Shown: positions 11,863 through 20,961, counted from the stretch's first letter. The stretch: DNA of 64,000 bases from Bacteroidota bacterium (GCA_003250395.1 QKGM01000001.1:62001-126000), one strand, 5' to 3'. Made by a program: numbers and translations. Notes: a model not told the origin generated them from the letters alone.

Positions 11863-13662
11863 TTAGTGTGTCCTTGATTCTACCTCGTTTAGAATTTTCT
11901 CAAGATTTGGAGCGTCTTTAAGATCCTTTGCTAGGGACTCCATAAGTGCCTTTGGTGCGTTATGAATATCCATTATCATTAGAGCATCGAGGCAATTGTT
12001 AAACATAGGATCAACGTTAAACCCAATTGTTTTGGTATTCAACATACTGACATATTGCCTCACAAGGATTGGTGTTGTAAAATTAGGATCAATGTCCTGA
12101 ATATACTTATCCAGTTTAGCGAAATCGCCTTTGGTAACCTGAAGGAAAAGTTCTCGGTCAATTACTTTGTGTAATTTGATTTCAGACTTTTCGCGATTTT
12201 TAATATAAATAGCTAAGTCATTCAGATAGTAATTGGCTGCGAGGAATTCTATGGTAAGAGCTTTGGCGATATTTGAAAAACGCCCGCTGATACTTACTGG
12301 CCCAATGAGATAACGATAGTCAAATTTCAACAAAAGCACAAGAAGTGCCTTCCAAAGAAGATAGAGAGGCGTAGCTTTTCTTTGATAATCTTTAACGACA
12401 AACGAGCGACCAAGCTCAAGCGTTTCGTTTAGAATCGGTTTGAGCTTTTCATCCAGTTTAAATAGGCTATTTATATAGAATCCATCCAATCCAAACTTTG
12501 CTAAAATTTCTCTTCCAGGACCGATACGATAGGCTCCAACCAATCTTTTCGCATCCTCGTCCCAAATAAAAAGTTGATAGAAATATGTATCGTATTTATC
12601 TGTATCAAGAGCTTTATTTGTGCCTTCGCCAACTTCTCGGTATGTTATTTCGCGACAGCGTCCAATCTCCTGCATCATGTTGGGAATGAATGAAGAAGGT
12701 GGGGCATAAACAGAGTAATTTTTAATACTGAAAAGGTAGTGTTCTTTTAGTGTGGCTATCTCTGCCAACAAAATGTCAGTAGGAATTGCCTCAATGATAG
12801 ATTCTTCGGGTGTTAAAATTTGGGTATTCTGAATTTCTTTTTCATGATAGGGTATACCCAATGCATAAGTTTTATTGCGTAAGAAGCAGGTATAGTCTGA
12901 TAGTTGGGAAAATTCAGATTGCTCTGCTATGTTAATTGGTGTTCCAATCCTGATTTTAAGTGGTTTACCATGTTTGTTTTGAAATTCAGCAGGTAATCTG
13001 ACCGTTCGGAGCAAAGGATTAATTAACCCTAAAAGGTAGAACCAAAGGCTATTTCTTCCTTCAAAATAAATTGGAATTACCGGTACATTCGCCCTCTGAA
13101 TTATTTTCATAATTGACGGCTGCCATTCTTTATCAGTTATTGTCCTCCATTTCTTTTGGTAGGAAGAAACTTCGCCGGCAGGAAAAATACAGAGCGGTTT
13201 TCCTTCTGACAAATGTGCTAATGCCTGTTTAAGTCCGGGAAAACTAGACTTTGAATTTTTGTGGCTTTCGAACGGATTCACAGGTATGAACCAACCCGTT
13301 AAAGGGGCGATTCTACTTAAAAGAAAATTAGTCAGGATTTTGAAATCAGGCCTTATATTTAACATTAACCTGGTAAGTATAACTCCTTCCGGACCTCCCA
13401 GGGGATGATTTGAAATAGTTATATATGCCCCAGTTTTTGGAAGCCGTTTTAAATCTGTTTCACTTACTTCATATTTAAAACCAAAATAATCAATGATATT
13501 ATTCAGTCCTTTTTCAGGCTCTGAACCGTGAATTGTATCATAAAAAGAATTGAGCCTGTCGATCTTTAGAATTCGCAAAATAAGCTTGGCTAACGGCCGT
13601 CCGCCTAATTTGCGTAGAACCGGAGTTGCCGACAAAAGTTCTTCAGGTGTAACTAACGCCAT
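11863..13662 (-). CDS. Bifunctional acyltransferase, PlsC-like plus OlsB/GNAT-like (OlsF/GlsF type candidate)
   Basis: 599 residues in two catalytic halves. The N-terminal half (about 50-280) resembles 1-acyl-glycerol-phosphate acyltransferases: NHPLGGPEG stands at the HX4D/HX5D position with Glu in place of Asp, followed by FPAGEVS. The C-terminal half (about 300-500) resembles the OlsB N-acyltransferase/hemolysin family (LVGAYRIG, LELGRSFV, YLLWKALL). Fusion of the two activities matches OlsF, which makes ornithine lipids, and the related glycine-lipid enzymes GlsB/GlsA of Bacteroides. Likely product: an N-acyl, O-acyl amino-acid lipid for the membrane. Amino-acid substrate not readable from sequence. 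Single minus-strand gene after the strand switch at 13.7 kb. Confidence 0.82.
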   Translation of the reverse strand: MALVTPEELLSATPVLRKLGGRPLAKLILRILKIDRLNSFYDTIHGSEPEKGLNNIIDYFGFKYEVSETDLKRLPKTGAYITISNHPLGGPEGVILTRLMLNIRPDFKILTNFLLSRIAPLTGWFIPVNPFESHKNSKSSFPGLKQALAHLSEGKPLCIFPAGEVSSYQKKWRTITDKEWQPSIMKIIQRANVPVIPIYFEGRNSLWFYLLGLINPLLRTVRLPAEFQNKHGKPLKIRIGTPINIAEQSEFSQLSDYTCFLRNKTYALGIPYHEKEIQNTQILTPEESIIEAIPTDILLAEIATLKEHYLFSIKNYSVYAPPSSFIPNMMQEIGRCREITYREVGEGTNKALDTDKYDTYFYQLFIWDEDAKRLVGAYRIGPGREILAKFGLDGFYINSLFKLDEKLKPILNETLELGRSFVVKDYQRKATPLYLLWKALLVLLLKFDYRYLIGPVSISGRFSNIAKALTIEFLAANYYLNDLAIYIKNREKSEIKLHKVIDRELFLQVTKGDFAKLDKYIQDIDPNFTTPILVRQYVSMLNTKTIGFNVDPMFNNCLDALMIMDIHNAPKALMESLAKDLKDAPNLEKILNEVESRTH

Positions 13663-13825
13663 TCTTCAAACAGATTATTTTAAGCCACATATCAGGTTTA
13701 AAACCCGAAACTAATGCGATTATAGGTGGGCAAAGGTAAATAATTTACTCGTTGCTATTGCAACTATTAACGACCGCATCATGCAATGGACAACCATTCA
13801 CTTATGTTTATGTTTCTTTTTGCGA

Positions 13826-13833
13826 TATTTTTG
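13826..13833 (+). promoter_or_regulatory. Predicted -7 element of the DUF4175-ybeY-mnmG cluster (TATTTTTG)
   Basis: Exact TAnnTTTG, 34 nt before the ATG at 13868, in the 205-bp gap between two divergent transcription units. Confidence 0.5.
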
Positions 13834-13867
13834 CAAGCATTAGTTATTGTGTCTCTTTTACCAATTC

Positions 13868-16800
13868 ATGGAAATTTATCACTGTTCGTCATATAGTAGG
13901 ATTCTTGACAAATTGCATCATTTTGTCAGACGGTATTATCAGGCCGTCATTATCAGGGGGCTTGTGATTTCTGGTATTGGAACTGTTACTTTGTGGTTTT
14001 TTCTTTTTCTTTTAGAGTACTTTCTTTTTCTTCCTGGAATTTTTCGATTTTATTTTCTGATTTTAGGTTGTCTCTTACCCGTTTTATGCATAGCTGGTTT
14101 TGTAATTCCAGCATTATTTGCTTTATTTAATCTTAGACAAGGGTTAAGTCGCAACCAGGCAGCCGAATTAATTACTTCTCATTTTACAGAAATACATGAT
14201 CGACTTGTTAATATTCTTCAGCTCGGTCAAAAAAATATCGAAACGAATGACGATCTGTCATTAATCTTTGCCGCTATCGATCAAAAAGCGAAACAAATTG
14301 ATCCTTATGATTTTAAACAGGTTGTCAATATAAAACCGCCTAAATGGTTGGTACGTTCTGTTATTAGTATATTACTGGTAATAGCTACTGCTGTGTATCT
14401 CAGACCTGGAATACTCATACAGTCACCGGTTAGAGTTTTCAACTATGATAAGTTGTACGAACGACCTGCTCCATTTTCATTTGTCCTCTTATCCGATTCT
14501 CTCGAAGTATATCAGGGGAGGGACTTCCTTGTTAAGGTTAAGATTAAGGGAGAAGTATTACCTTCGGAGGTTCGTCTTGTGACAGGCAGGGGTACATTTC
14601 TAATGACAAGAACTAATGAGCCGGATTTGTATGAGTTTAGATTGAAAGAATTGTTGGTTAATTCAACATTTCATTTTACTGCAGCAGGCATTGTTTCCAA
14701 TGAGTATGAGTTAAAAGTCAAGCAACTTCCAGGTATTAATTTTTTCAAAGTTACAGTATCATTTCCTGATTACCTGAATAGATTACCTGAGATAATTGAA
14801 GGAACAGGAGATTTAATAGTCCCCGTTGGAAGCAAACTGAATTGGAATATTGGTTTGAAAGGAGAAGCTTTTATAGACTTTTTAATTGGTAATATCCAGA
14901 TTTCGCCCATTAGCGTACACGATAGGCAGATTAGTTTTAAAAAATTTATAATAAACTCTTTCAGGTATTCGATCATTATTACAGACAGCCTCAAACAAAA
15001 TATCGATTCGTTAAGCTTTAACTGTCAGGTTATTGCTGATCAGGCTCCTACAATTCATGTCAATCAGTCAGGCGATACTACTACACCGGATTTTTTCTTT
15101 TTCAATGGACACATATCTGACGATCATGGAATTTCAAAACTTATTTTTTCTTACGGTTTAGCAGGACACCAATCAGTTTCCTCTTCAATCATTGTACCTG
15201 TTAATGAGGGTGTTTTATCTACGGATTTTTACTACAGCCTGCAAATTGATTCTCTTAATCTTGAACCTGGCAAAAACTACGAAGCATGGTTTACTGTTTA
15301 TGACAATAATTATTCCACCGGACCATCTTTTACTCGTTCTTCGGTTTTCCAATTGCGTAAGTATACCAGAGAGGAACTGTCTGTAATTAGTCGAGAAATG
15401 AATGAATCCTCTTTAGTAAAATTGAATAATCTTTTCAAATCGAGCCTCACACAGAAAGATCAACTGGAAAATCTTGAATATAAACTAAGGACGCAAAGTG
15501 AAGATGAGTGGCATAATCGAAATAGATTAAAAGATGCCATTGAAATGCAAAAGAATAGTTATGAGTCTTTGCAGACGCTAAAGAAAAAACTAAAGCAAGA
15601 GTCTGATATCCGCAGTAAATTATCAGACAGTTATCTTGAGAAGTTTTCAACTAAAGAACAGGCCTTGATGGAACTAATGCATCAGGTTTTAGATGAGAAA
15701 ACGTTGAAAAACCTTGAAGAGATGCAAAAATTGATTGATAGTATTAGCCAGGATAAATTAAAAGATCAGGTAACGGATATTAAAAAGTCGTTAGAGCAAC
15801 TCGAGGAGAATCTGGATCGCAGTCTTGAATTATTTAAAGAGCTTACCCTTCAAAAAGAAAAATTTGAGGCTGCTGAGAAATTAAAGGAACTTAGTAATAG
15901 GCAATTACAACTTTTAACCCAGTCAAAGGATACAAATAATATTCCTAGAAGCCGAGTTGCAGAACAATCTATAATTAACAGCGAGTTCAAAAAACTTCAA
16001 TCAAACTTTGATAGCATAGACAAAATGAGTAATGACTTGAAACGTGATTCACTTTCTAGTATTTTTCGTGAGAATGAGCAAAAGGCCAGTAAAAGCTTAA
16101 AACAATCTGAGAAAGGTTTACTTGAAGGCAATATGCAACATGCAAAAATGGATCAAAAGGTGGCGGCAAACAAAATGACTGATATGAGCAACGAATTATT
16201 TTCTTTACTTGAAGAAGAAGAGCAGCAATCACTTGAGGAATCAATTTTGAAACTGAGGCTTATTTTGCAAAATGTAATCGAGACTTCATTTCAGCAAGAG
16301 CGTCTGCTGAATCTAACAAGTCATACAAATTTTAACGATCCTGGTTTTATTCAACTTGGCTATGAACAGCGCATGCTTATGTCAGGATTAGGGGCTATGC
16401 ATGATTCCTTACGAGAATTGGGTACACGTGAAAGTAGTATACCTCCTTTTCTTTTTTCACTGTTTAGACAGATTGATGAAACAATGCACTCAATTCTTTA
16501 TCAATTTGAAGGACGGAAGTTGTCAGCAATGTTAGTTGGCCAAAGAAGTGCTTTGACTGATATAAATGATTTAGCTTTATTACTAAATGAGGCTATGATG
16601 AATTTACAGCAACAATCCAACATGAATATGATGAACTCTGGTAACTGTAAGAGTTCAAAACCACGTCAAGGCAAGCAAGGTAAGCCTAATCTTAAAGGCC
16701 TTAGACAGGCTCAGGAACAACTTAATCAGCAAATCCAGCAAATGCAACAGTCTGGAAAAGGTAATAAAAGTAAAAACGAGCAAATGCATCTAACTGGTGA

Positions 16801-17218
16801 GCAATTCTCCAGATTAGCTATGGAACAATCAAGGATCAGGCATGATTTAGAATCGTACATGAAATTCCTACAGAATGAGAACGGAGTGACTGGAGATGGA
16901 CTTCAGAAAATTGCGAGCGAAATGGAAAAATCTGAAGTTGATTTGGTTTATAAGAGGCTTTCATCTTCAACATTGGATAGGCAGAAGAAGATTTTAACTA
17001 GGCTTCTGGAATCAGAAAATGCTGAGTTAGAAAGAGAAAAAGAAGAGCGTCGGGAAAGTAAAACTGGAATTCTCGAACAGGAGAGTAACCCTTTTCAAGA
17101 TTTTAGGTATAATAGGTTAAAGCGCAAAGGAGATGATGTATTTCAGCGAGAAAATTTGAAATTTAATTCTTTCTTCCAACAAAAAGTTATTCTATACGAA
17201 CATAATACTGTAAAGTAG
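13868..17218 (+). CDS. DUF4175-like large membrane protein with long coiled coil
   Basis: I take the ATG at 13868 (1116 residues); the longer frame begins at a TTG only 14 nt past the -7 box. Two close TM helices occur near residues 26-75 and one near 150-170, then a beta-rich region (about 190-490) with PAPFSF and FPDYLNR motifs. From about 490 to 900 the chain is charged coiled coil. A glutamine/asparagine-rich, lysine/glycine-rich linker follows (QQQSNMNMMNSGNCKSSK and later QQIQQMQQSGKG), then a last helical block. I recognise the family DUF4175, common in Bacteroidota beside the same three genes; its function is not established. Envelope mechanics or a scaffold role is speculation. The next gene starts 2 nt after its stop. 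Confidence 0.8.
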   Translation: MEIYHCSSYSRILDKLHHFVRRYYQAVIIRGLVISGIGTVTLWFFLFLLEYFLFLPGIFRFYFLILGCLLPVLCIAGFVIPALFALFNLRQGLSRNQAAELITSHFTEIHDRLVNILQLGQKNIETNDDLSLIFAAIDQKAKQIDPYDFKQVVNIKPPKWLVRSVISILLVIATAVYLRPGILIQSPVRVFNYDKLYERPAPFSFVLLSDSLEVYQGRDFLVKVKIKGEVLPSEVRLVTGRGTFLMTRTNEPDLYEFRLKELLVNSTFHFTAAGIVSNEYELKVKQLPGINFFKVTVSFPDYLNRLPEIIEGTGDLIVPVGSKLNWNIGLKGEAFIDFLIGNIQISPISVHDRQISFKKFIINSFRYSIIITDSLKQNIDSLSFNCQVIADQAPTIHVNQSGDTTTPDFFFFNGHISDDHGISKLIFSYGLAGHQSVSSSIIVPVNEGVLSTDFYYSLQIDSLNLEPGKNYEAWFTVYDNNYSTGPSFTRSSVFQLRKYTREELSVISREMNESSLVKLNNLFKSSLTQKDQLENLEYKLRTQSEDEWHNRNRLKDAIEMQKNSYESLQTLKKKLKQESDIRSKLSDSYLEKFSTKEQALMELMHQVLDEKTLKNLEEMQKLIDSISQDKLKDQVTDIKKSLEQLEENLDRSLELFKELTLQKEKFEAAEKLKELSNRQLQLLTQSKDTNNIPRSRVAEQSIINSEFKKLQSNFDSIDKMSNDLKRDSLSSIFRENEQKASKSLKQSEKGLLEGNMQHAKMDQKVAANKMTDMSNELFSLLEEEEQQSLEESILKLRLILQNVIETSFQQERLLNLTSHTNFNDPGFIQLGYEQRMLMSGLGAMHDSLRELGTRESSIPPFLFSLFRQIDETMHSILYQFEGRKLSAMLVGQRSALTDINDLALLLNEAMMNLQQQSNMNMMNSGNCKSSKPRQGKQGKPNLKGLRQAQEQLNQQIQQMQQSGKGNKSKNEQMHLTGEQFSRLAMEQSRIRHDLESYMKFLQNENGVTGDGLQKIASEMEKSEVDLVYKRLSSSTLDRQKKILTRLLESENAELEREKEERRESKTGILEQESNPFQDFRYNRLKRKGDDVFQRENLKFNSFFQQKVILYEHNTVK

Positions 17219-17220
17219 CC

Positions 17221-17715
17221 ATGAATGTGCCTTATACTCTTACACTACAAAGCCGTTTAACAGAGCAGGTTTTACTTGAATCATTTATAGAAGAGGCCTG
17301 TGAATATTTTAATATTGGGAATACATATTTTGGTCATATATTGCTTTCTCTTACAGAAGCTTTTCATAATGCCGTTATTCATGGCAATAACAGTAATCCT
17401 TTAAAAAATGTGATAATCGAATTACATAATACAAGAAAGGGGTTATTGTTTTCTGTTATCGATGAAGGTGCCGGTTTTAATCCTGATGATATTCCCGATC
17501 CGACTAATCCCGATAATGTAGGAGAAAATATTATAGGAAGAGGGTTGTTTACTATTCGTTCACTTGCTGATGAGGTTCTTTTTAGCAAGAATGGCAGAGC
17601 GATAAATATATCTTTTTTTGTTAGTAGTATGAACCTTGAGCTGAGTGAGATACGAGCTAAAGAATTATCTAATTACCTCAAACCAGTATATATTAAATCA
17701 AGAAAAGAGTTGTGA
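17221..17715 (+). CDS. RsbW-like ATP-binding protein (HATPase_c_2, anti-sigma kinase family)
   Basis: 164 residues, a stand-alone GHKL ATPase domain. The N-box ALTEAFHNAVIHGN-type helix (LTEAFHNAVIHGN), the G1 box VIDEGAGFNP and the G2 region GRGLFTIRSLAD are present, as in serine kinases of the RsbW/SpoIIAB type that hold sigma factors. No anti-anti-sigma (STAS) or PP2C gene lies nearby, so the partner is unknown. It sits between the DUF4175 gene (2-nt gap) and ybeY (4-nt GTGA overlap), a conserved arrangement in the phylum. Anti-sigma activity is family knowledge, not shown here. Confidence 0.85.
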   Translation: MNVPYTLTLQSRLTEQVLLESFIEEACEYFNIGNTYFGHILLSLTEAFHNAVIHGNNSNPLKNVIIELHNTRKGLLFSVIDEGAGFNPDDIPDPTNPDNVGENIIGRGLFTIRSLADEVLFSKNGRAINISFFVSSMNLELSEIRAKELSNYLKPVYIKSRKEL

Positions 17716-18137
17716 TTACTTTTAATACTGAAGATATCAATTATAATCTTCCAGAGAAACGAAAGATCAAGAAATGGATTACTGATACCATTCTGCGTGA
17801 AATGAAGGTCGTTGGATCAGTTAATTTTATTTTCGTTTCTGATGAGTTTTTATATAGGCTGAATAAACAATACCTTACACATGATAATCTTACAGATGTA
17901 ATCACCTTTGATTATACGGAAAATAAGAGTGTATCAGGTGATATTTATATAAGTGTGCCACGTGTAAGGGAAAATGCTGCTACCTTTGCAGTTCTATTCA
18001 TTGATGAATTGCATCGGGTGATGATTCATGGTATATTACACCTATTGGGATATAAAGATAAAACTAGAGAAGCAAAATGTATAATGCGTGGGAAAGAAGA
18101 TTATTATCTCTTAACTAGGTGTATGTCAATGAAATAG
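17712..18137 (+). CDS. ybeY: Endoribonuclease YbeY, rRNA maturation factor
   Basis: 141 residues, starting at a GTG that overlaps the previous stop by 4 nt. The metal-dependent RNase YbeY acts in 16S rRNA 3' end maturation and 70S quality control. Conserved parts are TDVITFDY, SGDIYIS and the zinc motif, here MIHGILHLLGYKDKT. The canonical motif is H-x3-H-x5-H; the first two His are present (HGILH) but the third is not, the sequence reading GYKD where GYDH is usual. I recall GYKDKT-type motifs in other Bacteroidota YbeY proteins, so this may be a lineage variant. A parS-like site follows at once in the gap to mnmG. Confidence 0.92.
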   Translation: MITFNTEDINYNLPEKRKIKKWITDTILREMKVVGSVNFIFVSDEFLYRLNKQYLTHDNLTDVITFDYTENKSVSGDIYISVPRVRENAATFAVLFIDELHRVMIHGILHLLGYKDKTREAKCIMRGKEDYYLLTRCMSMK

Positions 18138-18143
18138 GTTTAT

Positions 18144-18159
18144 TGTTTCACGTGGAACT
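18144..18159. promoter_or_regulatory. parS: parS-like centromere site 1
   Basis: TGTTTCACGTGGAACT matches the ParB-binding palindrome TGTTNCACGTGNAACA at 15 of 16 positions; only the last base differs. It fills the 28-nt gap between ybeY and mnmG. See the two other sites at 20039 and 22869. Confidence 0.85.
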
Positions 18160-18165
18160 ATATTG

Positions 18166-20037
18166 ATGTTTAATCATTATGATGTTATAATTGTTGGTGC
18201 CGGTCATGCTGGATGTGAAGCGGCCCATGCTGCTGGCACTCTCGGTTCGAGGGTGCTTTTAATTACTATGAATATGATGGCAATGGGTCAAATGTCATGT
18301 AATCCTAGTATGGGTGGAATTGCCAAAGGTCAGATTGTTCGGGAGATTGATGCGCTTGGTGGAGTGTCTGGGATTGTTACTGATCATTCTATGATCCAGT
18401 TTAGAATGCTTAATAAATCAAAAGGACCTGCTATGTGGAGTCCTAGGGCTCAAAATGACAGAGCATTATTTTCTTCTTTTTGGCGCGAAATATTAGAAAA
18501 AAATACAAATATTGATTTTTTGCAAGATACTGTTCATGGGCTTATCACTGATCGGGTGGGTGTTTGTGGTGTTAGAACCCAATTAGGGTATTCAATTTAT
18601 AGCCGAGCTGTTGTCTTGACGAATGGTACTTTTCTTAATGGAGTTATTCATATCGGGGAGCGGCATTTTTCTGGGGGAAGAATGGGAGAGAGGGCTGCTG
18701 TTGGTTTAACTGCCTCATTGTTGGAGTTTGGGTTTGTCTCGTCGCGTATGAAAACAGGAACACCAGTCAGAGTTGATGGGAGGTCCATAGATTTTTCCTT
18801 ACTTGAAGAACAAAAGGGTGATGATTTTCCAGGTAGGTTTTCTTTTTTGCCAACACCCAAATTGACAAAGCAACGTAGTTGTTTTATAGCCTATACTTCT
18901 GAGGAGGTTCATGATACGCTAAGGAAGGGTTTTGAGTTTTCTCCTATGTTCAATGGACGAATCCAGGGAATTGGCCCGCGTTATTGTCCAAGCATAGAAG
19001 ATAAAATTGATCGATTTTCTAGTCGAGTCAGACATCAGCTCTTCGTAGAGCCGGAGGGATGGAATACGATAGAATACTATATTAATGGTTTTTCTAGTTC
19101 CTTGCCAGACGATATACAGGTAGAAGCCCTCAGAAAAGTCGTTGGCTTTAAAAATGCGAAAATTTTCAGACCAGGTTATGCTATAGAATATGATTATTTC
19201 CCCCCCTTACAGTTGACCCCTGCTTTAGAAACAAAGCTAGTTCCTTTCCTTTTTTTTGCCGGTCAGATTAATGGTACCACCGGTTATGAAGAGGCAGCAG
19301 CACAAGGTTTGATTGCTGGGATTAACGCGCACCGTAAGGTCAATGAACTTGAGTCGTTTGTTTTGAAACGTTCTGAAGCATATATTGGTGTTCTGATAGA
19401 TGATCTTATCACAAAAGGGGTAGATGAACCATACAGGATGTTTACTTCAAGAGCAGAGTATAGAACTCTTTTGAGACAAGATAATGCTGATCTGCGATTA
19501 AGTCCTATAGGTCACAAGCTAGGGCTTTCGTCTGACGAGAGAGTTAAAAGGTTAGATGCTAAAATCAAGGCGATTTCTGAACTAGATCGTTTTGTAAATC
19601 ATACTTGGATCAGTCCAGATGAAGTCAATGGATATTTGTTAGCTAACAACTCTGCAACAGTGGTTCATAAACAGAAATTGGCCTCCCTTTTGCTTAGACC
19701 GCAAGTTACCTTAAATGGTTTAAAATCTCTTGTACCCGATTTTGAATTATTATTAGCTTCATCTGGAGATCTATCAAGTGAAGTGTTAGAAGAAGTTGAA
19801 ATTCAGATCAAGTATAACTCATATATTAGTAAGGAAAGAGAATTAGCTGATAAATTGAATCGTTTTGATGGTTTTCCTATTCCTACTGATATCGATTATC
19901 AATCATTAGTTTCACTTAGCACTGAAGCTCGTCAAAAGCTTATTAAACATCGTCCCGAAACTATTGGACAGGCAAGTCGGATAAGTGGTATTAGTCCATC
20001 GGATGTTTCTGTCCTTCTTGTTTTTCTTGGTCGGTGA
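18166..20037 (+). CDS. mnmG: tRNA uridine-5-carboxymethylaminomethyl synthase, FAD subunit
   Basis: 623 residues from the ATG at 18166 (a TTG lies directly before it). With MnmE it modifies U34 of tRNAs in the cytosol. FAD-binding GAGHAGCEAAHAAG at the N-terminus, the Cys-containing SCNPSMGGIAKG, GTFLNGVIHIG, GTPVRVDG, and the C-terminal QINGTTGYEEAAAQGL and RAEYRTLLRQDNADLRL signatures are all visible. Length is normal. The gene is often close to the replication origin (gidA, 'glucose-inhibited division'), and here it is bracketed by two parS-like sites lying exactly in both flanking gaps. Confidence 0.98.
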   Translation: MFNHYDVIIVGAGHAGCEAAHAAGTLGSRVLLITMNMMAMGQMSCNPSMGGIAKGQIVREIDALGGVSGIVTDHSMIQFRMLNKSKGPAMWSPRAQNDRALFSSFWREILEKNTNIDFLQDTVHGLITDRVGVCGVRTQLGYSIYSRAVVLTNGTFLNGVIHIGERHFSGGRMGERAAVGLTASLLEFGFVSSRMKTGTPVRVDGRSIDFSLLEEQKGDDFPGRFSFLPTPKLTKQRSCFIAYTSEEVHDTLRKGFEFSPMFNGRIQGIGPRYCPSIEDKIDRFSSRVRHQLFVEPEGWNTIEYYINGFSSSLPDDIQVEALRKVVGFKNAKIFRPGYAIEYDYFPPLQLTPALETKLVPFLFFAGQINGTTGYEEAAAQGLIAGINAHRKVNELESFVLKRSEAYIGVLIDDLITKGVDEPYRMFTSRAEYRTLLRQDNADLRLSPIGHKLGLSSDERVKRLDAKIKAISELDRFVNHTWISPDEVNGYLLANNSATVVHKQKLASLLLRPQVTLNGLKSLVPDFELLLASSGDLSSEVLEEVEIQIKYNSYISKERELADKLNRFDGFPIPTDIDYQSLVSLSTEARQKLIKHRPETIGQASRISGISPSDVSVLLVFLGR

Positions 20038-20038
20038 T

Positions 20039-20054
20039 TATTTCACGTGAAACA
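20039..20054. promoter_or_regulatory. parS: parS-like centromere site 2
   Basis: TATTTCACGTGAAACA differs from TGTTTCACGTGAAACA only at position 2. It begins 2 nt after the mnmG stop and ends 10 nt before the chosen start of the methyltransferase. Confidence 0.85.
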
Positions 20055-20064
20055 TATCTGTTGT

Positions 20065-20961
20065 ATGTCTAAAATTCAATGCATTGCGTGCGGAAATCCT
20101 ATTGATACGATAGGAGTGAAGATTGTTGATTACTATTGTTCAAAGGAGTCGTTTTCTCTTATAACATGTAACCATTGTGGGCTTCGTATTACTGAACCTA
20201 AACCACCAATTGAAAAGCTACCTGATTATTACGCCTCTGAAAAGTATATTTCCCACAGTGATGGCAAGGGGGGGGGGTTCCTAAAAGTTTATAAGCTTAT
20301 TCAGCGTTATAATCTTAAAATGAAGTTAAAGGGAATTTATGCTAATGGAGCTAAAAAGGGCGTTCTCCTTGATATTGGATGTGGTAATGGGGCTGCTTTA
20401 AAGTTTTTTACTAGGATGGGATGGAAGGGAGTGGGTGTGGAACCTGCTTCTGGGGCAAGGCATTTATCCATATTATCTGGACTCGAAGTTTATGGTGAGA
20501 ATTTTTTAAATGAGGCCATTGATTCTTCATTCGACTTGATTACCATGTGGCATGTTTTGGAACATGTTTACGATGTTCCGGAGCGTTTGCTGCAAGTAAA
20601 GAGATTAGTAAAGGACCATGGCCTTGTTGTTGTAGCGGTGCCAAATCCCGATTCTTATGATGCAATACACTATGGGTCATATTGGGCGGCCTGGGATGTT
20701 CCTCGTCATTTGTATCATTTCTCGAAAAAGTCGTTTGAATTACTTATAACAAAGGCTGGCTTTGAAATTGCTGACATACAACCAATGTGGTTTGATTCTT
20801 ATTATGTAGCGCTTAAGAGTGAAGAGTATAAAAACAGTGGTTGGTTTGGATTTATTTCTGCTCTTTGGGTTGGTTTCTGGTCAAATCTCATTTCCGGAAG
20901 AAATAAACGAGGTACTTCCAGCCTGATTTATTATCTTAAGCCATCTAGACTACATGGGTAA
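20065..20961 (+). CDS. Class I SAM methyltransferase with N-terminal zinc ribbon
   Basis: 298 residues from the ATG at 20065; a GTG at 20047 is possible but lies inside the parS-like site. The N-terminus holds two CxxC pairs (CIAC and CNHC, about 30 residues apart), a probable zinc ribbon. The Rossmann motif LLDIGCGNG is at about 101-109, followed by VGVEPASGA and the motif-IV-like WHVLEHV; then DVPRHLYHFSKKSF, typical of the Methyltransf_23 group that acts on sugars, lipids or other cell-surface precursors. Substrate unknown. A run of ten G at 20268-20277 encodes KGGG at about residue 68-71 and is a candidate slippage site (separate entry). Confidence 0.85.
   Translation: MSKIQCIACGNPIDTIGVKIVDYYCSKESFSLITCNHCGLRITEPKPPIEKLPDYYASEKYISHSDGKGGGFLKVYKLIQRYNLKMKLKGIYANGAKKGVLLDIGCGNGAALKFFTRMGWKGVGVEPASGARHLSILSGLEVYGENFLNEAIDSSFDLITMWHVLEHVYDVPERLLQVKRLVKDHGLVVVAVPNPDSYDAIHYGSYWAAWDVPRHLYHFSKKSFELLITKAGFEIADIQPMWFDSYYVALKSEEYKNSGWFGFISALWVGFWSNLISGRNKRGTSSLIYYLKPSRLHG
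20268..20277. repeat. Homopolymeric G10 tract inside the methyltransferase gene
   Basis: Ten consecutive G after the codons for DGK, reading AAG GGG GGG GGG TTC. Loss or gain of one G would shift the frame about 70 codons into the gene. It is the only such G run I noticed in the window. Confidence 0.9.

Noticed and set aside
13663-13867. oriC with DnaA boxes
   Set aside because: No TTATCCACA-like sequence found; only the strand switch supports an origin nearby.
17956-17971. CACGTG core in ybeY as a fourth parS
   Set aside because: Only about 12 of 16 positions match, with breaks in both arms.
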